Positions 46,701 to 51,775 of a stretch of 64,000 bases of DNA are shown piece after piece. This stretch comes from Symsagittifera roscoffensis (taxonomy: Eukaryota; Xenacoelomorpha; Acoela; Convolutidae), in contig NC_087064.1 of the NCBI RefSeq assembly GCF_963678635.1, forward strand, positions 11,950,819 through 12,014,818, read 5' to 3'. Every line of letters begins with the position of its first letter. Within the stretch, counting starts at the first letter, position 1. Made by a program: the position numbers and the translations under genes. Below the pieces are notes generated by a model that was not told the DNA's origin, did no database searches, and saw only the letters and a list, made by a program, of their open reading frames with translations.

Positions 46701-47924
46701 CGTTATTAAAGATATTTCTTGCTATAGACTTCAGAACGGACGTTTTCGTATACAAAACCAGCAGATTCCAGGCCTATTCTCCGTTTTACCTTCTGATAAG
46801 TACAGTTATGGAAAAAATCAGCAAAAACTACTGTTTTTTAAAACACACTTCTTTTCAAGGGCTTTGCAACTTCAGTTTATATGTGAAAAAACTACTTCAA
46901 AGTTTGAGAAAAAATGATTTTTATCAACCTTCGAGGAATCATCTTCTTCATCAATCTTACGACTTTCAAATAATTTTCAAAAATTTTGTGAACACTTTTT
47001 AGGTCGACCAAATTGAATTTCTGAGTTCTTGCAAATCACTATAAAGACCTTGTTTTGGACGAATTTTCTGCGCCGCAGTCGAATTTTGGAAAAAAAACAA
47101 CAAAAAGAAGCATTTTAAGCTCTGATTAAATAAAGGTCGAGATCCCGCTCAAAATTAAAATATTATGGCACCGAAAACGTTTCAAAATAATTTTCAGAGT
47201 CAGTCTACCAAAAATGGATACGAGAAACTGTTTTTTTTAGTTTTTTGTTTGATACTAGTTTCAAATTCATATTTCTTGAAATTTACGGCGCTGGATGACT
47301 TATTTTCAAAGCATTATCACAGCAGGGATCCGCCGCTGTTTAAACCTGAATCCAAATATTGATCTTTGATTGATGACAATTTGTGTTTGAACACGTTTCT
47401 ATAAATATTTGAAAGTCACAGATGAAATTTAACTTAAATTTTGCGCTTTGATTGCTCGTGGCAAACAGTTTTTCTGGTTAATTGAAATTTTTTTTTTGTG
47501 TTTCTGTTCCCAATAAAATGAACAAGGGCGCATCTGAGATTTTTTAAATTTATTTGGTTTATTTTTTCGGTTTATAGGTTCATTTAAGCTGTCATAATTT
47601 TTATCCAGCTCTCCGATAGCACTATCAAATCTCTATTTTGACTCGCTTTTTCTTAAAATATTGCAGTTTTTGGGGCGCTATTTAAAAAGCGTTATTGTGG
47701 TTTTAGGTATTTCATGTTTGAATAACTGATTCTTTAAAAAATTTGAGAGCGACTAAAACTAATTCCGCTGGACGACTCATTCCGCTGCGTTTTTTTTTCC
47801 ACATCGATATTTTATTCGTATATTATTTTCAAATTTTAGGACGGCCTTCCAGCGTGTGCTTCGGATTGAAAGCAAGAATGCGAACAACCGGACTATCTCT
47901 ATCGAATTGGACGCTAAATGCTGA
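7450..47924 (+). CDS. Aminergic G-protein-coupled receptor (D1-like / beta-adrenergic-octopamine-like), six exons
   Basis: Seven-helix plasma-membrane receptor for a biogenic amine. Exons: 7450-7738, 40981-41155, 44934-45073, 45825-46215, 46530-46685, 47840-47924; summed length 1236 nt = 411 residues plus TGA, with all phases consistent. Landmarks: N1.50=N74 (LVGN), D2.50=D103 (LAFADLLVG), C3.25=C130, D3.32=D137 (SFDILGCTASILNLC), R3.50=R155 in DRF, W4.50=W182, P5.50=P236 (SSAISFYIP), W6.48/P6.50=W338/P340 (CWTPFF), W7.40=W363, Y7.43=Y366, P7.50=P373. Asp3.32 binds the amine in this family; S228, S229 and S232 (5.42/5.43/5.46) would bind catechol or phenol hydroxyls; N345 (6.55) is typical of D1 and beta receptors. 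Loop 3 is ~75 residues, basic and Ser-rich; the tail is short (~28). The exact ligand (dopamine, octopamine, serotonin) and G protein are not determinable by eye. D1/beta class fits Gs coupling by inference. Confidence 0.93.
8958..9700 (+). mobile_element. Family A element, degraded and interrupted, forward
   Basis: Starts mid-terminus with GGTTTTTTTCTTCAGACAAG, skips ~130 bp of the usual sequence, and keeps the GCGC palindromic core (9015-9050), the GGCGTGTGGCGGGATGA block (about 9154-9170) and TTACTGCTCCACAGACC (9229-9245). It is then interrupted by ~375 bp of unrelated AT-rich DNA. The far end resumes near 9622 (AAAAAAGCAGTCTGAATATTCAGG) and finishes with a broken hairpin and GCGAGCAGTCC near 9670-9680. 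Confidence 0.75.
11532..12068 (-). mobile_element. Family A element, full-length, reversed
   Basis: Complete reversed copy: AACAAGACTGCATG, hairpin TCAGGGC-GAA-GCCCTGA (11548-11564), AATGTTCCGACTGCC, the CATCCCCCCACACGCC block, the GCGC core (11795-11840), AAAAACCCACCCCGAGCAC, and the terminal hairpin with AGTCGGAACAA. Its right end joins head-to-head with a short forward terminus, making the palindrome listed next. Confidence 0.9.
12048..12093. repeat. 46-bp perfect palindrome at a family A terminus
   Basis: The terminal sequence CGTATCGAAAGTCGGAACAA of the reversed copy continues through a central TAATTA into its exact reverse complement. Both 23-base arms match at every position; pairing stops at 12047/12094. 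The right arm is a bare 24-bp family A start with no element behind it. It could arise from insertion of a second copy followed by deletion, or from an aberrant end-joining product. Confidence 0.9.
12291..12490 (+). mobile_element. Family C MITE copy 1 with 8-bp target duplication
   Basis: Element 12299-12482 (184 bp). Left end GGATCAAGTTAAGATCCTCC, right end GGGAGGTTGTTAACTTGATCC on the same strand, forming a terminal inverted repeat of about 20 bp with a few mismatches. Direct repeats CAAAAGTT at 12291-12298 and 12483-12490 are a perfect 8-bp target duplication. The core contains CAGCCAATCAGAATCGAGC and ATGCAGCACTTAGCAAATTT. An 8-bp duplication is seen in hAT and P-type transposons; no transposase is present. 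Confidence 0.88.
12491..13571. other. Unassigned DNA between inverted family C copies
   Basis: Holds a 109-codon + ORF (12882-13211) followed in another frame by a 60-codon ORF (13205-13387). Neither has a recognisable domain. Composition is Lys/Ile/Ser-rich as expected from AT-rich DNA. Because family C copies lie in opposite orientation on both sides I checked for a composite transposon. Each copy has its own target duplication, so they look like independent insertions. Confidence 0.4.
13572..13663 (+). repeat. ~49-bp direct repeat, two units
   Basis: CGACCACAAAATCACCAGA (about 13577) recurs as CGACCACAAAATCGCCAGA (about 13627), each followed by a similar TGATxATTAAA-type run. Two imperfect tandem units of ~50 bp. 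Just upstream (13480-13570) is a run of TATAATC/GATTATAA words, also seen at 37470-37530 and 58350-58470. Confidence 0.7.
13664..13889 (-). mobile_element. Family C MITE copy 2, reversed, with near-perfect target duplication
   Basis: Element 13672-13881 (210 bp) in the opposite orientation to copy 1. The core matches (CTAAGCGCTGCATG, GCTCGATTCTGATTGGCTG). Right end GTTAACTTGGTCC; left end is diverged (GGTGCGGGTAGTTAACATCC). Flanks GAAACTTC (13664-13671) and GAAATTTC (13882-13889) agree at 7 of 8 positions. Confidence 0.8.
15968..17125 (+). repeat. Tandem array, four units of about 290-310 bp
   Basis: The word AAAAGTAGTCTAG recurs at 15974, 16264, 16557 and 16870, giving unit lengths of 290, 293 and 313. 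Every unit contains AACCAGAGCAGCCA, CATGAACTACCTAA, TCTGATATGCCTTTCTG, ACGAA(A)TTCTGGAAAAGAA and TTATGGGACCATAGAA. Units 2 and 3 are nearly identical; unit 4 is the most diverged and its end fades near 17125. Unit 3 has an internal 17-bp doubling of GGGACCATAGAAGTTAT (about 16818-16852). No coding frame is preserved. Confidence 0.92.
18036..18130 (+). repeat. Short dispersed repeat with GCCGGTTAT core (copy 1)
   Basis: CGAAATTTAGAGCCGGTTATTGCCGCGAAGCGACC at 18040-18074 resembles 19708-19744 (AAATTTAAAGCCGGTTATCGCCGCTAAGCGGCGA). After the GC-rich block both continue with loosely similar sequence for ~60 bp. Same orientation, 1.67 kb apart. Not identified further. Confidence 0.6.
18131..19704. 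other. Unassigned intronic DNA with a family B scrap
   Basis: 18489-18531 (GCGCCCCTCCCCTCGAG then AAAATCCTAAATCTGCCCCTG) is the bare terminus of a reversed family B element with nothing attached. 18166-18210 carries CATACAA words of the dispersed TTGTATGA motif. The rest is AT-rich; I see no gene. Confidence 0.55.
19705..20030 (+). repeat. GCCGGTTAT repeat (copy 2) with a family A-like hairpin end
   Basis: Begins with AAATTTAAAGCCGGTTATCG and a GC-rich palindrome (CGCCGCTAAGCGGCG, 19729-19743). It ends at 19926-19942 with the hairpin TCAGGAC-TTT-GTCCTGA followed by GATACTGGCAGTCTCGTG, close to the family A end GATACGAGCAGTCTTGT. This may be a distant relative of family A. From 19960 to 20030 the sequence is a run of TTTTCAG and TTTCAGTT words (imperfect tandem). 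Confidence 0.6.
20341..20397 (+). repeat. 24-bp tandem repeat, two units plus part
   Basis: TCGAAAAAGGAAAATAGATA plus AAAC at 20341-20364 repeats at 20365-20388 with one change, followed by a 9-base partial third unit. Confidence 0.9.
22121..22496 (+). mobile_element. Family A element, forward, left part (split by a nested copy)
   Basis: Starts TGTTTCGACTTTCGATACG and runs through the GTGCTCGGGGTGGG block, the GCGC core (22312-22348) and TGTGTGGGGGATGATTTTC, stopping in TTTCAAATTAAA. The sequence that should come next in the consensus (TTCATTTTGTTTTATTA) resumes at 23039 beyond a complete reversed copy. So 22121-22496 and 23033-23140 are one element interrupted by another. Confidence 0.88.
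22497..23032 (-). mobile_element. Family A element, full-length, reversed, nested
   Basis: Complete reversed copy sitting inside the forward copy above. Left end AAACAAGACTGCTCG with hairpin TCAGGGC-GAA-GCCCTGA (22515-22531); right end TTGTACCGAAAGTCGGAACAA. Because the host element is interrupted in a known place, this is the best site to define the true ends and the target sequence of the family. Confidence 0.9.
23033..23140 (+). mobile_element. Family A element, forward, right part (continuation of 22121)
   Basis: Resumes TTCATTTTGTTTTATTATTT, then TTAATACTGCTCCATAAAC, GGCAGTCGGAACAATCAGG and the hairpin TCAGGGC-TCC-GCCCTGA (23112-23128), then ATACGAGCAGTCTTG. The loop is TCC instead of TTC/GAA while the stem is intact. 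Confidence 0.88.
23141..23678 (+). mobile_element. Family A element, full-length, forward, head-to-tail with the preceding copy
   Basis: Begins TGTTGTTCCGACTTTTGATACG directly at the end of the previous element (GCAGTCTTGT), with no spacer beyond a shared TTGTT. Ends with TCAGGGC-TTC-GCTCTGA (23646-23662; one imperfect pair) and ATACGAGCAGTCTTGTTTG. All internal blocks are present. Confidence 0.9.
23848..23873. repeat. 26-bp perfect palindrome in a CAAGATC repeat
   Basis: TGCCAAGATCTTG followed by its exact reverse complement. CAAGAT words continue to 23935 (GGCAAGAT, CCAAGAT, CGGCAAGAT, CCAAGATCG). Function unknown; it could be a simple-sequence expansion. Confidence 0.85.
24092..24345 (-). 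mobile_element. Family A element, truncated, reversed
   Basis: Left end AACAAGACTGCTCGTATCA with a weakened hairpin (TCAAGGT-GAA-GCCCTGA), then TGTTCCGACTGG and the CATCCCCCACACTTCA block, stopping after GGACGGATTAAATCC near 24330. The GCGC core and the right terminus are missing. Confidence 0.85.
24636..25080 (+). mobile_element. Family B hAT-like MITE, complete, 8-bp target duplication
   Basis: Element 24644-25072 (429 bp). Left end CAGGGGCGGATCTAGG; right end CCTAAATCCGCCCTTG, whose reverse complement is CAAGGGCGGATTTAGG, so the termini are inverted repeats of about 16 bp. TGTGTATA flanks both sides (24636-24643 and 25073-25080). The CAGGGG-type end with an 8-bp duplication is the hAT superfamily hallmark. 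The interior has a 13-base G run, CTCGAG, GGTCGACCAAATTGA and no ORF of note, so it is non-autonomous. Confidence 0.93.
25964..26200. repeat. Cluster of the dispersed TGTATGA..AGCATTTTT motif
   Basis: CTAATCATACAATTTTCTTG, TTGTATGAAAG and CTGTATGACAAGCATTTTTT lie within 90 bp at 26118-26170, with related words from 25964. The same words recur near 33950-34040, 34587, 34730 and 39110. They may be fragments of an old element or a genome-specific simple motif. Confidence 0.5.
27640..28200 (-). mobile_element. Possible strongly diverged family A relative
   Basis: AAAATTCCGACTGCCCTCTAAC at about 27685 matches the family A left block, ATGTTCCGACTTTTGAAG at about 27827 resembles the other terminus, and TTTTAAACCCCCATAATTTTTCCG (28137-28160) matches the reversed internal block AAACCCCCATAACTTTACG. 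The order is scrambled, so this may be two or more fragments. Confidence 0.4.
29701..30266 (-). mobile_element. Family A element, full-length, reversed, with 23-bp shared left flank
   Basis: The usual left end AACAAGACTGCTCG begins at 29724. Hairpin TCAGGGC-GAA-GCCCTGA follows, then TTATGGAGCAGCAGTAATAA (a subfamily doubling of GCA), the CATCCCCCCACACGCC block, the GCGC core (here TTTATTGCCC, decayed) and AAAAGTCGGAACAA. The 23 bases before it (29701-29723, starting ATAGAAAGGGTG) are identical to those before the copy at 42006, although flanks further out differ. Confidence 0.9.
30500..31024 (-). mobile_element. Diverged family A: a tail fragment followed head-to-tail by a copy
   Basis: 30505-30567 is the right-hand terminus of an old reversed copy (GGTCTGAAAAAAACCACTCC to CAATCGGAACAA). 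It is followed immediately by AAGACTGCTCGCTATAAAAG, the left end of a second reversed copy that ends with CTTCGAAAGTCGGAACAA at 31024. The interior is diverged and the GCGC core is mostly lost. Scattered words at 30320-30335 suggest the first copy once extended further left. Confidence 0.7.
32065..32597 (-). mobile_element. Family A element, full-length, reversed
   Basis: AACAAGACTGCTTG, hairpin TCAGGGC-GAA-GCCCTGA, TGTTCCGACTGCC, CATCCCCCCACACGCC block, GCGC core (32338-32365), AAAACCCACCCCGAGCAC, the terminal hairpin ACTTTCGTATCGAAAGT and CGGAACAA. One of the best-preserved copies. The 66-codon minus-strand ORF 32414-32614 lies inside it and is incidental. Confidence 0.92.
32717..32880 (+). 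repeat. Degenerate AGTCGAA repeat
   Basis: GTCGAA or close variants occur about ten times in 165 bp with irregular 12-25 bp spacing, usually followed by CA or TATA and preceded by ATA or AAA. It is too irregular for a clean tandem array; probably a decayed minisatellite. Confidence 0.65.
33950..34745. repeat. Scattered TATGA..AGCATTTTT motifs
   Basis: CTATGATAAGCATTTTTTT (33999), TCTATGATAAGTATTTTC (34027), TCTATGAGTAGCATTTTTT (34588) and TGTATGAGTAGCGTTTTCG (34726) share one pattern in the same orientation. The first pair is ~28 bp apart within a local duplication. No gene. Confidence 0.55.
35910..36399 (-). mobile_element. Family A element, full-length but diverged, reversed
   Basis: AACAAGACTGCTCGTATGAAG, hairpin stem changed to AAGGC-AAA-GCCTT (about 35927-35939), AAGTTCCGATTG, CATCCTCCACACGCC block, GCGC core (36153-36185), AAAACAACACCGAGCAC, and ACTTTCGTTATGAAATTCGGAACAA. 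Both halves of the end hairpin changed together, keeping pairing. Confidence 0.88.
36482..36535 (+). repeat. Short tandem repeat AAGAACACTAAA
   Basis: GTCAAAAGAACACTAAATTA, then GTCAAAAGAACACTAAAGAACACTAAATTT: a ~20-bp unit twice, with the 11-bp core repeated a third time. Confidence 0.8.
37080..37290 (+). repeat. GC-rich fold-back (repeat E, copy 1) plus 32-bp G-rich tandem
   Basis: 37099-37190 contains CAGCTGAACCAACCCC, a C-run of ~14, CACCAACCCGACCTGAACGG and TTCTGGTTCAGGTGTGGAGG; CTGAACC and GGTTCAG can pair. It is followed at 37196-37275 by two units of GGGGCAAACGTTGGGATGGG plus GGTTGTAAGG, and a partial third. The 77-codon minus-strand ORF here is compositional. Confidence 0.8.
38400..38505 (+). 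repeat. Repeat E, copy 2
   Basis: AACTGAACCAAACCCC, CTATCACTCACCCGACCTGA, ACGGGGAGGGGGTGCGGTTC and AGCTGTGGAGGGGTGGGTTG plus TTCACG align with 37095-37190 in the same orientation, lacking the long C-run. The two are ~1.3 kb apart. The intervening DNA (37300-38400) has no recognised gene, so they could be terminal repeats of something or independent copies. Confidence 0.78.
40981..41155 (+). CDS. Receptor exon 2: TM2, TM3 to the DRF arginine
   Basis: Acceptor GTTATTTCAG|CT; the first two bases complete codon 97. Encodes ASLAFADLLVGCLLMP (TM2 with D103), the extracellular loop with WFFG (123-126), the disulfide Cys C130, and TM3 with D137 and the CTASILNLCVVSYD run, ending in two bases of R155. 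The donor is GACAG|GTATTC, phase 2. This exon is clearly GC-richer than its surroundings. Apparent ORFs starting upstream at 40923 and on the minus strand (40883-41266) are read-through and shadow. Confidence 0.96.
41983..42522 (-). mobile_element. Family A element, full-length, reversed, with 23-bp shared left flank
   Basis: The usual left end starts at 42006; 41983-42005 is identical to 29701-29723. Hairpin TCAGGGC-GAA-GCCCTGA, GAGCAGCAGTAATAA subfamily mark, CATCCCCCCACACGCC block, GCGC core (42277-42307), AAAACCCACCGCGAGCAC, terminal hairpin, AAGTTGGAACAA. A ~20-bp deletion affects the block around 42365. Confidence 0.92.
42597..42666 (+). repeat. 35-bp perfect tandem duplication
   Basis: Two units of 35 bp starting CAATAAAATAAACATGTTCA and ending TTTTTCATTATT, with no differences seen between them. 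It abuts an AT-rich stretch just outside the family A copy. Confidence 0.9.
43911..44258. mobile_element. Putative MITE with GGGCGAAGGACC inverted ends
   Basis: The left end carries CTCATGGGCGAAGGACCGA followed by two more ATGGGCGAA units (43925-43971). The right end carries TTTCGCCCATTTGGTCCTCC then GCCTATGAGGG, the reverse complement of the left end with a few mismatches. Length ~348 bp, AT-rich non-coding interior. I could not define a convincing target duplication. Confidence 0.65.
44720..44770 (+). mobile_element. Family A terminal scrap
   Basis: GGAAGTCGGAACAATCAGGG, then TGTTGCCCTCATACAGGCAG: the hairpin end of family A without the body. The stem is partly mismatched (TCAGGGT/GCCCTCA). 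Confidence 0.7.
44934..45073 (+). CDS. Receptor exon 3: intracellular loop 2 and TM4
   Basis: Acceptor TTTTTTTTCAG|G; the G completes R155, then FLAISAPFKYSQIMTTKV, TM4 with W182 (LLISMAWLSAL), SIVPVLLKWHLKA and one base of codon 202. The reading frame closes at TGA 45079-45081, so splicing must occur before it. There is no usable GT; the in-phase site is CAG|GCTTCT at 45073/45074, a GC donor. The sequence around W182 and WH resembles D1-type receptors. The 129-codon ORF 44865-45254 in a neighbouring frame is a shadow. Confidence 0.92.
45074..45824 (+). other. Receptor intron 3, 751 bp, GC-AG type
   Basis: Phase 1. Donor CAG|GCTTCT, acceptor TTGCAATGTCAG|AA. The GC donor is the only site that keeps phase with exon 4 and preserves the extracellular loop. 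The two GTs upstream (at GTTCCG and GTCCTG) are phase 0 and would delete the end of TM4. AT-rich with no element recognised. Confidence 0.8.
45825..46215 (+). CDS. Receptor exon 4: extracellular loop 2, TM5, intracellular loop 3
   Basis: Completes codon 202 (GAA), then PACHKDPSVLPVDCELTLN with candidate disulfide partner C216 (C205 also present), TM5 with S228, S229, S232 and P236, then a long basic loop 3 (about 248-323). The loop holds several Ser/Thr in basic contexts (RKT, KKSLRK, KRSFR), plausible kinase sites by inference. Ends in KKNQKATITIGIII and two bases of codon 332; donor ATCAG|GTGAGA, phase 2. The Met at 45800 is intronic, not a start. Confidence 0.95.
46216..46529 (+). other. 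Receptor intron 4, 314 bp
   Basis: GTGAGA donor, TTTGTCCATCAG acceptor, phase 2. AT-rich; nothing else recognised. Confidence 0.9.
46530..46685 (+). CDS. Receptor exon 5: TM6 and TM7
   Basis: Completes S332, then TFLVCWTPFFFCNVLFQF (TM6: W338, P340, F341, F342, N345), a Cys pair CCEN in extracellular loop 3, and TM7 FTVVTWIGYINSCFNP with W363, Y366, N372, P373, followed by VILYCFNREY and two bases of R384. Donor TACAG|GTGAAA. If not spliced, a TGA follows at once (46687-46689). This frame is obscured by two minus-strand ORFs (46458-46755). It was found by reading for the CWxP and NP motifs. Confidence 0.95.
46686..47839 (+). other. Receptor intron 5, 1,154 bp
   Basis: GTGAAA donor, TTTCAAATTTTAG acceptor, phase 2. 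46970-47180 is a degraded forward family B fragment (TTTTCAAAAATTTTG, TTTTTAGGTCGACCAAATTG, GCGCCGCAG), without clean ends. Otherwise AT-rich. Confidence 0.85.
47840..47924 (+). CDS. Receptor exon 6: C-terminal tail and stop
   Basis: The first G completes R384 (ag|g), then TAFQRVLRIESKNANNRT and ISIELDAKC, stop TGA 47922-47924. The NREYR-TAFQRVL join is the standard aminergic junction between TM7 and helix 8 (compare NREFRxAF in many family members), which supports the splice. The tail has about 28 residues, short for the family. No AATAAA is seen in the first 400 bases downstream. The 75-codon ORF at 47743-47970 is another frame. Confidence 0.9.
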
Positions 47925-48755
47925 TTACCTCAAATTTGTTCCCATTTGTCTGTGTATTCCGTGGTGGTGATTGAAAAAAACCTAGAAATTTGCAACAAAA
48001 TTAATTTGGTAGAATCTTTTTTATGTGACTTGCCAACGTGCAGAAAGGTCAGGTCAAGTTGCCAAGTGCTTCAAGTTGCCAAAAAGTAAAGAATTCTTTT
48101 GGTTGATTAGCTATATAGTTTCAGGTGTTGAGGCATTGCCGCTCGTTAAGAATTTCACTTTAAGACTTTCACTCGCTAAGGTTGCGCATCGAAGTTTTGT
48201 CTAAATAATCGAGCGTTGAATGACTGGTCTATCGCGACTTGTTCACTCAACAAAAAAATCATTTTAAATTTTTCTTGAGTATATATTTTGACCCCTTCCC
48301 AGCAGTGGAGTAGAATTAAAACTAATGATTTTATAAAAGCTTCTTGAAAAACAGAAAATGCCAGAAAATAACGGTCAAATCAAATTTATATTTCCGAGAA
48401 AGTCAATTTAAAGGGTTACTTTTTACTAGAGGGCTTGGGAAATTCAATTGTTTCGGAGAGACTCGAATGTAGCCTATTTGTGACTAGAATTATAACACGA
48501 TTAATGAAAAAAGTACAATTTAAGATCAGCGGCAGAAAAATTGTATTTTTTCTGATGATTTGACCATTATCTAATTAACTAGACTAATCGTCCCAGGCTA
48601 CGATACAAAACTACCAATAACCAACCAAAAAATATGCAGATTTTTGCGGCATAACCAGAAAATCATTAACACTGATATTGTAGAAAAAATTACTAAAATC
48701 CCACATTTACGGCAACCCGATATTTCAGCACGTTGATCTTTCACCATATTTTGTT
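47925..48755. other. Receptor 3' flank
   Basis: Presumably contains the 3' non-coding exon, but I see no clear polyadenylation signal and no repeat family. A loose AGTTGCCAA direct repeat lies near 48056-48085. Confidence 0.4.
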
Positions 48756-48953
48756 ACTTGACAAGACCAAGTTACCACCCTCCCCCACCCCCATTGTTAC
48801 TGGCTCTAAGTTGAGAATTTTCGGCTAATCATCAGAATCGAGCATTTTTCATGCAGCGCTTAGCAAATTTAATTCAACTCTAAATCAACGCTAGGATGGG
48901 GAATTTTAACTTGGTCAGTTTTGGGGGAGGATGATAACTTGATCCACTTGGCA
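48756..48953 (+). mobile_element. Family C MITE copy 3 with near-perfect target duplication
   Basis: Element 48764-48945 (182 bp), same orientation as copy 1: left end AGACCAAGTTACCACC, core CAGAATCGAGCATTTTTCAT and GCAGCGCTTAGCAAATTT, right end GGATGATAACTTGATCC. Flanks ACTTGACA (48756-48763) and ACTTGGCA (48946-48953) agree at 7 of 8 positions. Confidence 0.85.
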
Positions 48954-51333
48954 AATTGAAATTTATTCAGTTGAAATGTTCAAAAATAATTTCGATTCAT
49001 ACCTAACTGCGCAGCAAAAATATATAGAATGTATAGAATGAAATCATGACTGAAAATGATTTAGTTTTTAGATGAATTTTGATTGTGTCATTGCCATTGA
49101 ATACAGTTTCCTCATTCAAGTTTTATTATGCAGAAGCAAAAACAAGTCAACTATGCTGCAGCGCAACTACAATTTCTGTTCCGACCATTTAAAAATGGGG
49201 TGGAAATTTGTATTCGGGTGTTTTAGTTTTTTTTTTTTCTTTTCCATGCAAAATCAGGTACCACAAATAACCATCGGACTGGGTTGAGTGATTTATCATA
49301 TTAAATCCCTTTCAGTCGTGATTCGAACCACTTTAAATAAATTCCCAACATTTTTTCTAGTGTCGAGAAAAATCGGTTTGAATATATGTTTCAATATCGA
49401 TCCGAAAAATTAAACCATAAAAGTCAAAAACATATAAGGTTTGGACGGAAAAAGTAAAAAAAAAACTCGTTGTCTTCATAAAAAAAAATCACACGATCAG
49501 AATAACTCTGATTGTTAATTGGAGCAAAAATATTTAATTTGCTTTAACTGTTTAACTAGATCAAACTTTCTCTGCATCAAAATTGTTCATTTAAAAAGAG
49601 CAGAAACTGGTTTCGCACTAAATACAAAAGTTCAAATCCAAGTATCCAAATGGCCTAATTCCCAAGTGGCATATAAGTGAAGCTTTTCCCAAATGGCATC
49701 AGTTTCAAATTTTCATTGTAATTCAAACGATTTCTAAATAATTTCCAACTCAAAAACAAAAACATGTGAAAAAGATTCGTAACTAATTGCTTGCGAACAA
49801 AAGTGAAGCGACAATTTTTTAGTAAAAACTGACCACAAGAAGCTTATCAATATCCACAAGCTTACGCTTTTTTGCTTTTGATAAAAAATTCTGCAAACTT
49901 TCTAAGATAAAATGTCAATAAACATTTGAATTGACAGCTTGACGAATTTTCTCACATTGTTCCGACAGAGTTTTTCTCGGCTTTTTAAATGCAACTGTTG
50001 CATGTTTCATGAATTTTATGCCATTTGAGACATAATCCTTCACAGCATAGCAGCAGTGAAGTTATTTTTGTCTCACAAAGTTTTTCAAAACAAAACATGG
50101 ATAAAATTATCAAAGCCAAGCCTCTAATGCTCCAACTGCTCTATCACGTCTATAAAACAATTTATGATTTATAAATTTCGATTTGTTATAGAAAAAAAAT
50201 GATTTTGTTCAGACTTAAATAAAGAAATTTACTAATTTCTAATGAACAAAGTGATGAATTGGTATCTTGTTTTATATATATATTGAACCAAGCAGTGCGC
50301 CTATGATTGTTCTAAAATAATTTATAAGACGAACTAATTTCCCTAATAAGGGAACTATAATTTCTCTAAAAAAAAACACATAGCGTGAAATATTTCAAAT
50401 TAGCAGGTTCAATTTCCTACTTTTATACTGAATATTTGCAAATGAACAATTAAGCTCAAAACTATCGTGTCTTTTAGGTGTTCTAGAAAATGTGGGCTTT
50501 TTCTGCTATTCGGTCTTTTCTGCAAATTCCAGAAAAGAAAATACTGAAAGGATTTTTTGTTCATCTGTTTTCAAACTTTTTTCTCCAATTTTTTCATTCA
50601 ACAATAACTGAAAAAAGATATCTATTGCAATTAGAAAGGCGAATGCAAACTTTGGTCTAATTGAAAATGGATTTTTTTTGCCCGCTATGCTAAGCTTTAT
50701 TAAAAAAGCAATCCAGCTTTAATTATCCCCAATGGACCAAAATGGCATTTAAAAAAATTCACACCCGCGTAATTTACAAAAAAAACAATTGCGGAAGAAT
50801 TTCCTATCTAGTTTTGTACACAAAATAACCTTTCCAGATAGCATAAGCAAATTCGCCGTAAAATGTGAATTAAAAACGTGGACTGGGTTTTAATAGAAAG
50901 ACTGACACAAGCATAATTAAGCTGAAACTAGTAAGTGAGCTCTTCAAATTAATTTTACACTAACATGTTATAGTTTGAACTTTTATAAGCAAATAAACAA
51001 GAGCAGTATACACCATCATAGCGAAAAAAAAAGATCGTAGACCGGAGTGGCAGCAGGCAACATCTCATAATGGAGATAATTCAAGAGAAAAACGTTATTT
51101 TTCTGACTATTGAAAATGGGAAGAATTTTTTCTTTTCGGGAATGTTTATTTCTTCTTTTTTTTCGCGCAAAACAAGTTACGACAAAAATTATTGATGAAG
51201 GAGATAAAACCCTCTCTGTCGTGATTCAAACGAAATTGAAAAACCATCATAAATTCTTCACAGTGACGAGAAAAACCATAAACAAATTCTCAGTCTAAGT
51301 ATTACTCCTTGAATAATTATAAAAAAGCAGGCA
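48954..51333. other. AT-rich DNA, possible very old family A trace
   Basis: No gene recognised. Words at 50127-50155 (AATGCTCCAACTGCTCTATC) and 50738-50785 (GGACCAAAATGGC, then CACCCGCGTAATTTACAAAA) recall the reversed family A blocks TGTTCCGACTGCC and GGCCAAAATGGC/CCCCATAACTTTACG, suggesting a heavily diverged copy spanning about 50100-50850. Confidence 0.35.
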
Positions 51334-51775
51334 TGGGTGCCCAGGGGCGGATCTAGGATTTTCTCGAGGGGGGGTCGGCGGATTTTCAAAAATTTTTGAA
51401 ATTTTTGTCGACCTTTTTTTTTAGGTCGACCGAATTGATTTTTCGAGCTCTCCCTAAGCACGGTTTAGTCTCCCTAAGCACGGTTTAGTAAAAAAAAACA
51501 GTCCGAAAAACGCGTTTTTAGGCGCTTTTTGGAAAATTTTGACCAAAAAATCGCGTTTTTTCGGCGCGCGCTCCCCTCAAAATTAATATATTGGCGCCTA
51601 GGGCGCCTTTAGAAAAATTTTAGGGTCGGTCGACCAAAAATGGATTTCTTAAAAAGTACCAAAGGGGGACCCTTTGGGTCGGCAGGGGGTCGAATCCCTG
51701 AGGGGGAGGGGGAGGGGGAGAGAAAAGCGTCCGCCCCCCCCGCCCTCCCACCCTAAATTCGCCCCTGGGGGTGCC
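51334..51775 (+). mobile_element. Family B hAT-like MITE, complete, near-perfect target duplication
   Basis: Element 51342-51767 (426 bp). CAGGGGCGGATCTAGG at the left, CCTAAATTCGCCCCTG at the right. Flanks TGGGTGCC (51334-51341) and GGGGTGCC (51768-51775) match at 7 of 8. The interior aligns with the copy at 24644 and carries a local 22-bp doubling of CTCCCTAAGCACGGTTTAGT near 51450-51490 plus a GGGGGA run near 51700-51720. ORFs on either strand inside it are incidental. Confidence 0.92.

Noticed and set aside
46458-46755. 71- and 87-codon minus-strand ORFs
   Set aside because: Antisense shadows of receptor exon 5, which reads CWTPFF and TM7 on the + strand.
47840-47970. Alternative reading of the 47743-47970 ORF as coding
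   Set aside because: The frame encoding TAFQRVL fits the receptor splice phase and family pattern; the longer ORF is another frame.
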